Counted from the stretch's first letter, positions 34,202 through 45,300 are shown. The stretch: DNA of 64,000 bases from Xenopus tropicalis (GCF_000004195.4 NC_030679.2:152975374-153039373), one strand, 5' to 3'. Notes: a model not told the origin generated them from the sequence alone. Translations and numbers: made by a program.

Positions 34202-34559
34202 GTTGGATTTAAATTACTGAAATGTTGACTGGGGCAACGGTACAACCAACATGTTTAATGGAGGAAAGTTTTGACATTTTCTTGATGATAATTTCATGTC
34301 ATAGATTGTCCCCTTTAATATTTCTTCCTCAGTTTATACAGTGGGAGAGTCGGTATCTAAGGACCCCCATTGTAGGAAAACAGAGAGCTTTGCCCAAAAT
34401 AGTTGAAGACACAGGACAAGGTCATTAGATTTCTTGGCAAAATAGGTTTAATAAAACAACAATAATATTTTTTCAAACAGACCAAACTGATTGAATCCAA
34501 TTTGATGTAATAACAGATTAATCATAGAAATATCCAACTTTCCATTGATATTTTTATAA
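34202..34559. other. OR4-unit 3' flank
   Basis: From about 34340 (gtgggagagtcggtatctaa) it is paralogous to 22424-22650 of the OR3 unit. No gene. Confidence 0.6.
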
Positions 34560-34680
34560 GATATTTTTTAATAACGGTCCTGTTATAACCAAAGGAATCT
34601 CTACAGCTTAGAACTGAGCGAGAACTTGGCTGGGGGTCTGTGACTTGGAAATAAAATAGCAATTCCCTAACTTTGACCTT
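34560..34680 (-). pseudogene. OR pseudogene fragment downstream of OR4
   Basis: Orthologous in position to 22655-22790. On - a degraded IAIYF.PS.RPPAKFSLSSKL can be read, matching the TM6-ECL3-TM7 stretch of the intact ORs, with stops. It shows the older OR fragment was part of the unit that gave OR3 and OR4. Confidence 0.55.
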
Positions 34681-34744
34681 TATTCCATCTATTAATACTT
34701 CCCTGACTGTGAGGAAAGTGCCGAAAGGAATCTCTATATTAATT

Positions 34745-35668
34745 CTAGAACATTTTAAACCTTTTAAAAGCTTCTTTGATGTCTTTGCTTCTCAAGCTGT
34801 AAATAACCGGATTAACCAAAGGGATCACTACCGTGTAGAACAGAGAGAGGACTTTGCTTATGGTCTCGGTTTCCTTTTTGGATGGAGCCAAGTAAATAGC
34901 AATGAGAGCCCCATAATACATGGAGACCACGGCCAAGTGGGAGCTGCAGGTGGAGAAGGCTTTTTGCCTCCCGGTATGGGACACTATCTTTAGGATTGCA
35001 TGGGCAATGCGCATATATGATCCACAGATGAGTATAAAGGGGCAAACAACCACGGGGATAGCCATTAAAGTAGCTTCTATTTTCACAAAGAAGGTGTCTG
35101 AGCATGAAATTTGTAGAAGAGGATCCAGATCACAGAAAAAATGATTAATGTTCTTCTGTTCACAGAACTTCAGGGTCCCTATCAGATTTACGAGTATCAA
35201 TGTAGAGCAAATAGTAATTATCCAAGACACAAGGACCATTTTTATACAAAATTTGTGGGACATTATAGAAGTGTATCTCAGGGGGATGCAGATGGCCACA
35301 TATCTGTCATAGGACATTACTGCTAGAAGGAGCGACTGAAAAGTTACTAAGTAGGCAACGAAATACAGTTGAGTGATACAGCCAACAAGGGGCATGGTGG
35401 TACCATCACTCAGTATAGTTAGGAGCAGGGTGGGGGCAGTATTCGAAGACTCCAGTAGATCAGAAAGTGACAGTTGCTGGAGAAAGAAGTACATGGGGGA
35501 GTGGAGGTTCCGGCTGAAGGCCACCAACACTATGATGAGGATGTTCTCCCAAACTGTCAGAATGTAAATCAGAAGGAACAGAGAGAACAGGGGAACCTTG
35601 AAGTTGTGGAGATTCTGAAATCCCAAGAGGACAATCTCACTGACCCACGTCTGGTTCTTCATGGACAT
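34745..35668 (-). CDS. Olfactory receptor 4 (7TM GPCR), intact, 307 aa
   Basis: Landmarks: NQT, TVWENILIIVL in TM1 (Ile where the others have Val), PMYFFLQQLSLSD, LLLAVMSYDRY, KAFSTCSSHL, NPVIYSLRSKDIKEAF. The start at 35668 follows the acceptor gtaccttcag by three bases. The residue before the conserved IAHAIL reads YMRIAHAIL, an Arg where all others have Cys. ECL2 is LKFCEQKNINHFFCDLDPLL, as in OR2 and OR3. A poly(A) signal is likely at the complement of 34679-34684. The closest paralogue is OR3. Its 5' intron contains TIR element B, a hAT and a Tc1 relic, so the distance to its promoter block is about 3.8 kb. Confidence 0.95.
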   Translation of the reverse strand: MSMKNQTWVSEIVLLGFQNLHNFKVPLFSLFLLIYILTVWENILIIVLVAFSRNLHSPMYFFLQQLSLSDLLESSNTAPTLLLTILSDGTTMPLVGCITQLYFVAYLVTFQSLLLAVMSYDRYVAICIPLRYTSIMSHKFCIKMVLVSWIITICSTLILVNLIGTLKFCEQKNINHFFCDLDPLLQISCSDTFFVKIEATLMAIPVVVCPFILICGSYMRIAHAILKIVSHTGRQKAFSTCSSHLAVVSMYYGALIAIYLAPSKKETETISKVLSLFYTVVIPLVNPVIYSLRSKDIKEAFKRFKMF

Positions 35669-36162
35669 TTCCTGAAGGTACAATGTATTGTGGAGAAATA
35701 CTCAAAGGCAAAAGAGCATTTTAATGAAACTGGTTTACTCACTTAGTTCTAGAAGGAATATTTAGCATCATTGGTGGCCAAAGCTGCTGTGGAACATCTG
35801 GCACTTTTTCTCCAAATTCTTTTCATCAGTGAGAGTGGTTTGTGGGTACAGGGGAGCCATATTCTTATGGTTCAGTTTGTTATCGTTCTCTGTTATTTTC
35901 CATTGTTTTCAATTATTTCATGTGGTTGAATTTGCTAACTGTACTTAGTGCTACTTCCTAATGGTGCCTTATTGCCTTAACTAATATAGGGACCCATCGG
36001 GTTAACCATCCCCTATGGTCTTATCCCTTACCACTTCCTAGTTGTGCTGTTTCTATGCAGAATTACAAGTTACTACTTTCCTGTTTACATATGGGAAGGG
36101 ACAAATGATCAGATCCGCCTGGTATCACCTACCTCATGGTGGACATATATTGGCGACCATTA
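35669..36162 (-). other. Proximal part of OR4 intron
   Basis: The first ~250 bp parallel the OR2/OR3 introns (tttggaga..., gtgagagtgg). 36100-36140 (aaatgatcagatccgcctgg) is a shortened copy of the palindromic-core repeat. It is cut by TIR element B at 36163. Confidence 0.5.
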
Positions 36163-37352
36163 CCGTATATACTCGAGTATAAGCCGAGTTTTTCAGCACA
36201 AAAAAGTGCTTAAAAACTCAAGCTCGGCTTATACTCGAGTGAATATACGTTGCCCGGCTGCCTGGCTGCCTGGCATTCAGTGCGCACCCCCCCCCATGAA
36301 CTTGGTGGCTCGCTCGCTTGAGAACGTCATGCGTGTGCGTATGCAGCCTTCCCGTAGGACGCGTCGCCGGTACAGGAGTGATAGCAGCAGCCGTACCGCT
36401 TGGCGCCGGTAGAGGAACCAAAGCTGCAGATGTCCCGGCGCCAGTAGAGAAATCAAAAGCAGCAGCCGTACCGTTTGATGTCGGTAGAGGAACCAAAACT
36501 GCAGATGTCCCGGCGCCAGTAGAGGAACCAAACAGCAGCCGTCCCGCAGGACGCGGTGCCGGTACAGGAACCAAAGCATCAGAAGAGAAGGGTCAGGCCG
36601 CTAAAGGGGAGGTAAGGCTGGGAAATAACCGAGGAGAATGAAGTTCCCCTTACAAGGAAGCTGCTGCTCCGGTATTGGCTCAGTCCCTGGCAAAGCCTTC
36701 CCTAATGGGCACGCCATGCCTTTGTTACTGTCTATTTAATCACCCTGATAATGAACTAAACTACAATACTAGTGGTTGCTTGTAAGCCTGCTGTAAAGCT
36801 GATCATTCTATTTAGATATGTTTGCTGAATTACAATGCCATTGTACTACTTATTAATTATATTGTGTTATTTTACAATTAGCTACAAACTTATTTTATAA
36901 GCAGCTACAAGTACTAACTGCTAAGAGAGTACTTGAATAAGTTATGTTTATTTCAGCTGCTTTATCTTTTATATTTATATGTAAACCTGGTAAAAACATT
37001 TATTGGAAACATCTTATGGTGGCTATAAACAGCCAAATCTGCTTCTTTGGCTGAAATATTATAATATTATTACTGAAATCTGAAATGATCTATCATCTAT
37101 CTAGCTCAAAAAGATCCAGCACAAATGTATGTTATAAAATCTGCAGCTGCCAACATGATGTATTTATGAAGAGTTCACAGGGGGTCACGCTGAGTGTTCT
37201 TTTATTATTTATTTGATTATTGAAACTTAGCAGTAGCTGCTGCATTTCCCACCCTAGGCTTATACTCGAGTCAATAAGTTTTTCTAGTTTTCTTAGGTAA
37301 AATTAGGTACCTCGGCTTATATTTGGGTCGGCTTATACTCAAGTATATACGG
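36163..37352. mobile_element. TIR element B: same ends as element A, different interior
   Basis: Ends ccgtatatactcgagtataa and ttatactcaagtatatacgg, with TA at 36161-36162 and 37353-37354. The terminal ~100 bp on the left (through gcttatactcgagt) and ~100 bp on the right (cccaccctaggcttatactc ...) match element A, but the interior is unrelated. It includes a GC-rich stretch (36340-36580) with a near-tandem ~100-bp repeat (gatgtcccggcgccagtaga), then AT-rich sequence. No transposase. Confidence 0.82.
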
Positions 37353-37390
37353 TACTTGGAGACCTAAAAAAAATAGCAGATCTTTTAGGG

Positions 37391-37661
37391 CAGTGGGACC
37401 CAACCAGTGGCTCGGGGGCAACATGTTGATCCCCAACCCCTTGGAAGTTGCTCCAATTGGCCCCAAACCAGGCAGTTATTTTTGAATTTCTGGCTTGGGG
37501 GCATAAAAACCAGATGTCCTGCCAAGCAGAGCCTCCTATAGGCTGCCAATCCACACAGGGGCTACCAAATAGCTGATTACAGCCCTTTTTTGCCCCCCAG
37601 GAACTTTTTCTTGTGATTGTGTTGCTCCCCAACTCTTTGGTCACAGATTTGGGGTTCCCTG
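37391..37661. mobile_element. Non-autonomous hAT element, 271 bp
   Basis: Starts cagtgggacccaaccagtgg, ends ggggttccctg, flanked by ttttaggg (37383-37390) and ttttagtg (37662-37669), an 8-bp duplication with one change. The same family is nested in a SPIN-like copy at 51609-51915. The following 37662-38039 holds nothing recognised. Confidence 0.8.
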
Positions 37662-38039
37662 TTTTAGTGTATGACCAGCTTAGAGGGAAAAAAAATCACT
37701 TCTACAGATTTCTTAGGGCTATTAATATAAATCCTCACATGGAGGCCAACGCTTCCAAAGAGAAGAGAGTAAATGAAAATTCCAGCTGATGAACTGATAG
37801 GTGCCCTTCAATTACACATAGAAAACATTTGACCAATGAGAAGTCTGCTGATCAAAATCTTAATTACAGATGCAAGAGAAGTGACCAATGAGAATGCTGA
37901 TTCCCTGTGTCAGGCCCCTTGCTGGTACCTTACATATAGAGATAATGATGGCATTTTCCCGTCATTATATGGCACAGGAATCAGACATGGGGATAAAGGG
38001 ACAGACTTGTTCAGTGCTGGGAAACTGTGTTTGCACTTG

Positions 38040-38175
38040 TGGTTCGATATCTCGAATGTCTGGTATTGATTAAGTGCAAAAAACCCGAAAACTGGAATGT
38101 AAGAATGTGCCATCTAAAAGCTTATAGAAGTCTATAGAAGCCAACGGGAGTTGCCCTGGGCAAAGTCAGGCCGTA
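38040..38175. repeat. Dispersed MITE fragment (gtctatagaagccaacggga type)
   Basis: Matches, in reverse orientation, the repeat at 44745-45300 (tattaagtgc, gtctatagaa, gcaaagtcaggccgtatt). The ends are not defined. Confidence 0.55.
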
Positions 38176-38194
38176 TTCTCAAACTCAAACACTG

Positions 38195-38800
38195 CTTTGG
38201 CCAGAAAGTTGATCATTGGAAGACACAACCAAAAATACCCAACTTGTTGGCAAACTCCAAGCTTCTTTTGACCTGGTTCTACTGAGTACAGGGCAGTGCT
38301 ATGCAGGACCAGGCTGACCAACACCTACAGTAAAGTATAGTGGTGGCAAAATCATACTGTGGGGTTGCTTTTCAGTGGTGTAAGAGCTAGGGTTATGGGG
38401 GTGAAACTGCACCCAGGCCCGCACCCCCTCTGGGCCATTGGGTAGATTTGAAGAGGTGTCTGGATAGGGGTCTGGTTGCACAACCTGCCCCCAGGCCCAG
38501 CCAAGGTTACTTACGTAACTAGTGTTTTCTCCAGCAGGCACTGGGCCACTAGAAGGAACAATGGATGGTGCCAAATCCTGGGAAATATTTCAAGAGTATC
38601 TGTTTCCGGCAGGGCTAAATAATGTTTATCTTGGAAGAAAGTAGATGATCCCAAACCCAAGGAACAATAAAGCAACACAGGAGGCTGAAGAATAAAAAGG
38701 CGAATGGCTTAACTCAATCCAACTGAGAACCTGGGTCCCTGTGTTTGAGATCTGAGCACTAGTGTCATCCGACCAACGTGGCCAAACTGAGTATCACAGA
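38195..38800 (+). pseudogene. Old Tc1-type transposase relic
   Basis: Broken stretches on + match the Tc1 transposase in order: PTVKYSGGKIILWGCFS (around 38320-38375), then EGTMDGAKSWEIFQEYLFPA (around 38553-38615), then a C-terminal HPTNVAKL (around 38767). Between the first two lies ~150 bp of foreign sequence (38383-38535) that begins gtgtaagagc and ends ctccagcag. The DDE motif cannot be rebuilt from what is visible. It is an older lineage than the Tc1 at 59212. Confidence 0.6.
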
Positions 38801-38991
38801 CACACTCTGCCAGGGTGGGATTTGTATTTTGATAAAATGAGAGAAATGATCAAGGTGATGAAAAGTTTTGCAAGTATATACAAATTATTGACTTAGATAG
38901 TTAAACCACATATTCCCATGTCTTCTCCAGTCTCTTGTCCCGGTACCATTCTATGGAACAGCAGTTATTTGAACAATTCAAAGTTCCATTG

Positions 38992-39203
38992 AAATCACTT
39001 TACAGGAAAGATGTTCTTGGGGGAATATTCTACTGATTTGCCCCTACCAGAACCGCCCCAGATACTGTGGAACCATAGGAAGATGCCCCCATGAGCTTCT
39101 CCCAATGTGTAACCTGCTCTGCATTTCTCCTGCCATTTTGCTAACACAATCCCAACCATTTCTTTCCAATCAAATCAGGAAGAGATGTTCTTGGAATATT
39201 CTA
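38992..39203 (-). repeat. 180-bp OR-associated array A4 (about 1.2 copies)
   Basis: The shortest of the six arrays. The distal partial copy has a further deletion (gttcttggaatattc; the ggggg run is lost). Confidence 0.9.
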
Positions 39204-39208
39204 CTCAC

Positions 39209-39283
39209 CATTTTGAAGAGATCCTTGGGAAGGCCCAGCAGATGTTCTCTTGTTCCTTCAACCCAAGATAGAAGAAATGTTTC
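39209..39283 (-). other. Putative untranslated exon of OR4 (75 bp)
   Basis: Acceptor tatttatctttcag and donor atg|gtgagtag in coding sense. It is 12 bp shorter than the OR2 copy (the tgtctccagatc block is missing) but keeps both splice signals. Confidence 0.58.
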
Positions 39284-39424
39284 CTGAAAGATAAATATAA
39301 GTAATAAACCCCCTGTTACCAAATGAAATGTCTATATTACAGGAGGGGTAATTGTGATATAACCAACAGGCACATAATGAATAAACTGTTCTTCTAACAT
39401 TACACTGACCTGAGCGGCACCAGG

Positions 39425-39538
39425 TACTGACTGGGCAGGGAAGAGCGGAACAGATCTCCTTTTATCAACCAGTAACCCCCACAGCTGGGAAACCTACTGG
39501 GGAATCTCCCGGAGACTCAGGGGTTTGGGGTAATTAAT
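39425..39538 (-). promoter_or_regulatory. Putative OR4 promoter block P4
   Basis: TAATTA (39536-39531), cagctg, and a TATA-like box changed to tgataaaagg (39467-39458). The cccggtgcca stretch next to it is deleted, so this is the most altered of the six blocks. 39540-40010 beyond it is the diverged distal flank (cctcacaaccccgg) and holds no gene. Confidence 0.55.
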
Positions 39539-40119
39539 TCTGGATAATTATAGAAATTGGGTAAATAACAAGCGATGTTTTGATTCATCAGATTTTAACA
39601 TTACTATTTGTTACAAACGTATTTAAACAATTTCTTTGAAAAAAAACAAAGTTTTTAGAGACCAAATAATAAACGTAATAATGATTATATAGTCAATGTA
39701 CCAAATCAAACAGATTTATTTGCCTCACAACCCCGGAAAAAGATGGTCAGAAATAGACACAACTTTACTGAAACCATTTTTGCCAAATGTGACACTTAAG
39801 CCAAATGGAAAAATTGACAAGAACCTTCTCATGAACTTACCGGCAATGGTCACGACTCCAATCTTGAAACTTTTATTAATTACAAAGCTTACAACAGTGG
39901 AGGAAAAGGTTCATTAAGACCTACGTAATTATACAATATTGACCAACCCAAATCACTGCACGTCCCAGAGAAGAATTCAATTTAGAAATATAGAGAAATG
40001 TTTCTGTAAATTAATGGCAAACAGCGATCTTCAGAAAATAACAATTACATAGTAGTAACATAGTAAGTTAGGTTGAAAAAAGATGTACACCCATCACGTT
40101 CAACCATAATGCCTATATA

Positions 40120-41341
40120 CATACCCCCCAACTGTCCTGCTTTTTATAGCACATCCCGCTGTCCCGGATCGTTCCATGAATGTCCCACATTTCCGTAATA
40201 CACTACGGAAATATGGGACATTTGTGGAACGATCCATGATAGTGGGATGCACCGGCTGGAGCCGGGCACACCTGCTCCTTGCGCGGTTCCTCTCCTTATG
40301 CGGCTCAATGTGCGGCGGTGCCAGGCCCTTTTATAAGGTTGCGCCCCGTGCGTAATGACGTCACACGTACACATGGGGCACAACCTTATAAAATAGCCTG
40401 GCACCACCACACATGGAGCCGCATAAGGAGAGGAACCGAAGAAGTAGGAGCATGTATTGGGGGGGGGGCTCTGTGTATGGGGGATACTGTCTATGAAGGG
40501 TACTGTGTATGGGGGATACTGTCTATGAAGGGTACTGTGTATGGGGGATACTGTCTATGAAGGGTACTGTGTATGGGGGATACTGTCTATGAAGGGTACT
40601 GTGTATGGGTTATACTGTCTATGAAGGGTACTGTGCATGGGGGCACTGTCTATGAAGGGTACTGTGTATGGGGGGCACTGTGTATTGGGGGCACTGTATG
40701 AAGGGTACTGTGTATTTGGGGCACTGTGTATTGGTGGGCACTGTATGAAGGGTACTGTGTATGAAGGCTACTGTGTATTGGGGGGCACTGTGTATGGGGG
40801 TACTGTGTATGAAGGGCTCTGTGTAGAGGTGCACTGTGTATGAAGGGTACTGTGTATGGGGGCACTGTGTATGGGGGGTACTGTCTATTTGGCCATTGGG
40901 GGCACTGTGTATGGGGGGTATTGTCTATTGGGCCATTGGGGACACTGTGTATGGGGGCACTGTGTATGGGGGTACTGTCTATTGGGCCATTGGGGGCACT
41001 GTGTATGGGGGGTACTGTCTATTGGGCCATTGGGGGAACTGTGTATGGGGGCAAATCTGGTACATAGTTATAACTCACTTATAACTGACTGCCTTCTCTC
41101 TATATTTGTATTTTATATGTAGGAGTTGCTATATTGTTTTCCTTAGGTAATACAGTATGAGGGTATAGCACATTTGCGTCTGATCCCGCCATTTCAACTA
41201 TATAAAAGGAGTATTTTTAGAAAAAAATGGGGTGTGTTAATTGGGGCGTGGCCACAAAGGTGGGCGTGGTCCAAAAAATTGCTGCGCTGCGTGCCAAATC
41301 TTTTTGGCCCTCTTTTCATTTTTCAAATGTTGGGAGGTATG
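40120..41341. mobile_element. Nested TIR element (catacccccc ends) with hairpins
   Basis: Left catacccccca and right tgggaggtatg are inverted. Inside are a hairpin at 40168-40236 (ggatcgttcca arms), a longer inverted repeat at about 40267-40450 (ttatgcggctc / gagccgcataa), the 32-bp array, and a right end with ttgctgcgctgcgtgcc. No transposase. The target duplication is unclear (tata/tatg). Confidence 0.6.
40450..41060. repeat. 32-bp minisatellite grading into ~40-bp units
   Basis: tactgtgtatgggggatact recurs every 32 bp from 40470, then becomes irregular with gggccattgggggcactgtg units after 40880. Several short open frames on both strands are by-products. Confidence 0.9.
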
Positions 41342-41847
41342 TATGTATAACCTGCCTAACTGCCAGTTGGTCCAGAGGAAGGCGAAAACCCCATCAGATC
41401 CCTCTCTAATTTGCCTCAGAGGGGGAAAAAATTCCTTCCTGACTCCAAGATGGCAATCGGTCCAGTCCCTGGGGCAAATTGACTCAATTCATTATGCACC
41501 AGGAGAACAACTACAAAACTCTATATAATTGGTACCCGACCCCCTCAAAAATATCAGAAATATACCCTGGAACATCAAGCCCTTGGTGGAGACACAGCCA
41601 AGACATAGGAGATATGTTTCCCATATGGGGGTGGGAATATACTGAGTCTCTGGGTTTCTGAGTAATGTTACTAAATACCCCACACTGCAAATACTCATTT
41701 TTGAATTGTAATTGATGAAACGGGAAAATAACAATTTGCCCCAAACACTGTACAATAATAAAAGAAGTTCCCAATGATTTGGAATCGGAATTGGTGATTC
41801 CAAGAGACACAGGTTTCTCTTAATTCAAGAAGGAGTTTCCCTATGAA

Positions 41848-42651
41848 TAGTGATGTTGCCGCACGACATTTTTGCCGTTTTGCTAATTTTTCGCCGTTTT
41901 GCGGATCTTTCGAAAGATTCGCGAATTTGTCGGCGAAGCAAAACGGCGAAAAATTAGCAAAACGGCAAAAATGTCGTGCGGCAAAAAAAATTTGGCACCC
42001 ACGACTATTCTTTTGTCACCCGCCGCTATTATTTTGTCACCCGTGGCTATTATTTTGTCATCCGCCGCTATTATTTTGTCACCCGTGGCTATTATTTTGT
42101 CGCCCGCGGCTATTATTTTGTCACCCGTGGCTATTATTTTGTAACCCGTGGCTATTATTTTGTCACCCGCCGCTATTATTTTGTCACCCGTGGCTATTAT
42201 TTTGTCGCCCGCGGCTATTATTTTGTCACCCGCCGCTATTATTTTGTCACCCGTGGCTATTATTTTGTCACCCGCCGCTATTATTTTGTCACCCGTGGCT
42301 ATTATTTTGTCGCCCGCGGCTATTATTTTGTCGCACGGCTATTATTTTGTCGCCCGCGGCTATGATTTTGTCGCACTGCTATTATTTTGACGCACGGCTA
42401 TTATTTTGTCACCCGCGGCTATTATTTTGTCGCACGGCTATTATTTTGTCACCCGCGGCTATTATTTTGTCGCACGACTATTCTTTTGATGCCCGCGACT
42501 ATTCTTTTTTGACGCCGGCGACAATTTTTGGACGTGTGGTGAATTTTTCCGCGGCAAATTTTTTCATCCATTTCACGAAACAATCCGACAATGGTGAAAC
42601 ACAGAAATTCGCCGCAAATCCATGCCTGGCGAAACATTTCGCCCATCACTA
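41848..42651. mobile_element. Expanded hAT-type MITE with perfect hairpin and 21-bp array
   Basis: Ends tagtgatg and catcacta belong to the MITE family seen at 44838, 49089 and 60823. The left part is a near-perfect hairpin (41856-41984, arms of about 45 bp starting gccgcacgac). The middle is the 21-bp array. The right part (gcgaaacatttcgcccatca) is the usual family end. Flanking 8-mers match only 4 of 8. Confidence 0.7.
41996..42480. repeat. 21-bp minisatellite (ctattattttgtcacccg), about 23 copies
   Basis: 21-bp period with variable tails (ccg, tgg, cgg). Translates as 7-residue GYYFVTR-type repeats in one frame and LLFCHPR-type in another, because 21 is a multiple of three. Not a gene. 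Confidence 0.93.
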
Positions 42652-44744
42652 GTCGTAGATAATGTGAAAAAGATTTTCTTGCAATGAGAAATGTATGTTT
42701 AAAAACAAATAAAAATTATAGAAAAAATTCTCAGATATTATTTTCCATTATAACCGTCGCTGCCGGAGCCAATGGGTTACTCAAAAACATCAGTACTAGA
42801 AAAAAAACATTTATAGCTCTGTGACTTTCCCCACCCAATACAAAGAAACTAGGGATTGGCTGTTTTTAAAGGACCGCCCACAACTAGAAAATAAAATAAA
42901 AATGGGATAATAATTTGTGCCAAATACATTTGTGATATTTTTGTATCATTTTGCTAAATTCAAGGTTGGAGAATTGACCAATTAGTGAAGTTGCTCCCAG
43001 TATATAATGACCGAATGATCATATTGGTTACAAACTGGTGCCTGATCCTTTCGCATGATCTGGTAAAAGACACTTTTAATCCCACGCAAAATAATTCTTT
43101 GTTTTAGTTTTATTTGTAGTTGGGTTAATATTGATATTTATGTTTGGGTACAAGATGGTCCTGTGGAAATGTCTCGACCTCACTCTTATACCTTGTGTTC
43201 TTCATCAATGAGGACAATGAGGACCTCTGTAGAGTCTGTTTTTTTATGGACCTACTGCACTAGAACCCAATACATTAGCTTTATTCAAGTACAAACAGTT
43301 GTGAGGTAACTTGGAATAAAGTTCTACCCCTAAACCTGTACACTCAAGTCCCTAATCCTGAGTGTAGGACTTTAATCCTCCTTTCCTCATAGGAGAATCA
43401 GCTCACAAAAGAATGACTCTTACTCCTAGAGCTATGAATAGATGCCCTCACTACCAGCTCTCTTGGGCACTCTTCTGCCTACCTCCACTCTTCTTCAACC
43501 TTTCTGCCCAGGTGGCATACAAGAAGAAAGAAAACCCTGTTAGCTTTTGCCTTTTATACAATAGAACAATGACCCCTCCTGGCCAGTAATGGAACTGAGA
43601 GGCGCATACTGTAACACAGGATCAGGAAACAGTTTTTCCTCCTAACTGCAACCTAACGTTCTACCTAACCTTCTACAACTCTACAAAAACATCAAGGGTT
43701 CCTAAATTATCAGTCCCCTACAAAGTCAAGAAGGAGTTTGGGGTGGTTACAGTTTCTCAAAGGCTCCCTTGAATACTCAGTCTTGGCTTGTGTGAGACGT
43801 AATATATTTCCATAGGAAACATGTGCAACCAGAGTCAGAGATTCCTAGACAATGTTTTTTTGGCTGGAAAAGTTGGGCTTCCATCCCAGAATTCCTTGCA
43901 AACGAGGAGGGTATTTCCTCAGATAAAACGTTTTTTTTCTGTGTCTCCATCTTTTCAACATTGTCCATTGGTTTTATTTGTTCTCACCAACTTTTACTGG
44001 TTTTTAAAATGGAGGCATTTTTATGTTGCCGGGGAGAAATGATCTCCGCTGCTTCTCATTAATGCAAAAATGACTCAAAGTGCAAAAACGAGTAACCTTT
44101 TGTGAATTAAAGAGAAAAAACTTGCCATTTAGTAAATTTGCCCCAGGATTGTTTTGTATCTGAACAAATTGATAAGATGGACCTTATTTTCTGTTTTTTG
44201 GTGTCTGAGAGACTGTTATGTCCTGATTGGCTCACTATCTTACCCACCCTGGCCAATCACACCTTACTATCCAAAATACTCCAGATTTGTTTGTTAGAAC
44301 TATGTTTTTTTGCAAATCTGCCCAAAGTGATGGGGTTCAAGCTACAGTATAATTAGTGAATTTGTTTCTATACAGAGAATATTCATGACGTTCCTCACCA
44401 TACAGGGGTATCTCACTCCCCGTGCCCCACCTACAGTTCAGGCGTGAATGTTTTGTATTTTACATGCGCTGGGTAGCAAACCTTACGGCCCATTGGTTAG
44501 GTTCTAGCATTGAAATGTTTACTCATCAGACTAAAGCTTTGGGTTCCAGTTTAGAAAATGGGCCACTAAAAGACATAAAGTATTATCTAGAAATAATTGA
44601 TAATCTAGGGAAGAATGATACTAATGATAATGATATTTATGTTTTATTACTGGGTTTAGAGCAGAATTATTTGCGAGTGACACTCACTCGCATATCAAAT
44701 TCTCGATTTTTTATCAATAAGGAAAACTTGTTTGAATAAAAAAC
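42652..44744. other. Old duplicate of the OR1 distal flank, no gene
   Basis: Shares scattered blocks with 10960-13010 (see 10865-12451). It lacks about 950 bp present there between 11990 and 12955. The 105-codon frame at 44422-44739 (+) has no recognisable family. No gene is called. Confidence 0.45.
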
Positions 44745-45300
44745 TCAAATACCTCAAATTTTTTGAGTTTACAAACTCAAAAATTTGAAAAATTTGCATT
44801 GGAAAATACGGCCTGACTTTGCCCAACTCCCATTGATTAGTGATGAGCAAATCTGTCCGAAATTTTTCGCCGTTTCATGAATTTTTTTCGCGAAACAGCA
44901 AGGAAATTCGTGAAAGGGCGAAAAATTTGCGAACCGGTGGAAAATTTGTGAAACGCATTTGTCGCACAATTTTTTTTTGTCGTCCATGTCTTTTTTGTTG
45001 CTCACGCCTACTTTTTTTTCCGCAAATTTTTCCACATTTTCATGGAAGTTACACAAAGCAATTCACCAATGGCGAAATGCGGAAATTCGCTGCCAATCCA
45101 TGTCTGCGAAAAAAAAAATTGCTCATCACTACCATTGATGTCTATAGAAACTCACAAGCTTTTTGTGTTTTTAGCACTTAATAAATACCAGAGTTTTTGA
45201 ACCATAATTTGAATTCAAATTTTTTTTAGCGCAATAAAACCCGAATTGTGAAAAAAACTGAAACGTTGGTAAATTCAAAAATTAAGAAGGCGATTTACGC
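44745..45300. repeat. Dispersed MITE split by hAT-type MITE
   Basis: Left 44745-44837 (ttttttgagtttacaaactc) and right 45132-45300 (gtctatagaaactcacaagc, gcacttaataaataccagag) are one older repeat. The insertion at 44838-45131 interrupts it at ccattgat. Confidence 0.6.
44838..45131. mobile_element. hAT-type MITE, 294 bp, perfect 8-bp TSD
   Basis: tagtgatgagc ... gctcatcacta flanked by ccattgat at 44830-44837 and 45132-45139. Interior of gaaattcg / gcgaaac words with no coding capacity. The 8-bp duplication places the family in the hAT superfamily. Confidence 0.85.

Larger units (their letters stand above)
40015..41480. repeat. Dispersed repeat split by a nested element
   Basis: Left half 40030-40119 (catagtaagttaggttgaaa) and right half 41342-41480 (cctgcctaactgccagttgg, ccttcctgactccaagatgg) read as one repeat separated by the insertion at 40120-41341. 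The family name is not assigned. 41481-41847 beyond it holds nothing recognised. Confidence 0.6.

Noticed and set aside
40279..41122. Gly/Tyr- and His-rich small ORFs
   Set aside because: By-products of the 32-bp minisatellite; several overlap on both strands.
41843..42652. 269-codon ORF with LLFCHP repeats and overlapping YYFVTR frame
   Set aside because: 21-bp minisatellite inside a MITE; both frames are open by periodicity.
44422..44739. 105-codon ORF (MPHLQFRRECFVF...)
   Set aside because: No recognisable domain, no paralogue in the window, and it sits in repeat-rich intergenic DNA.
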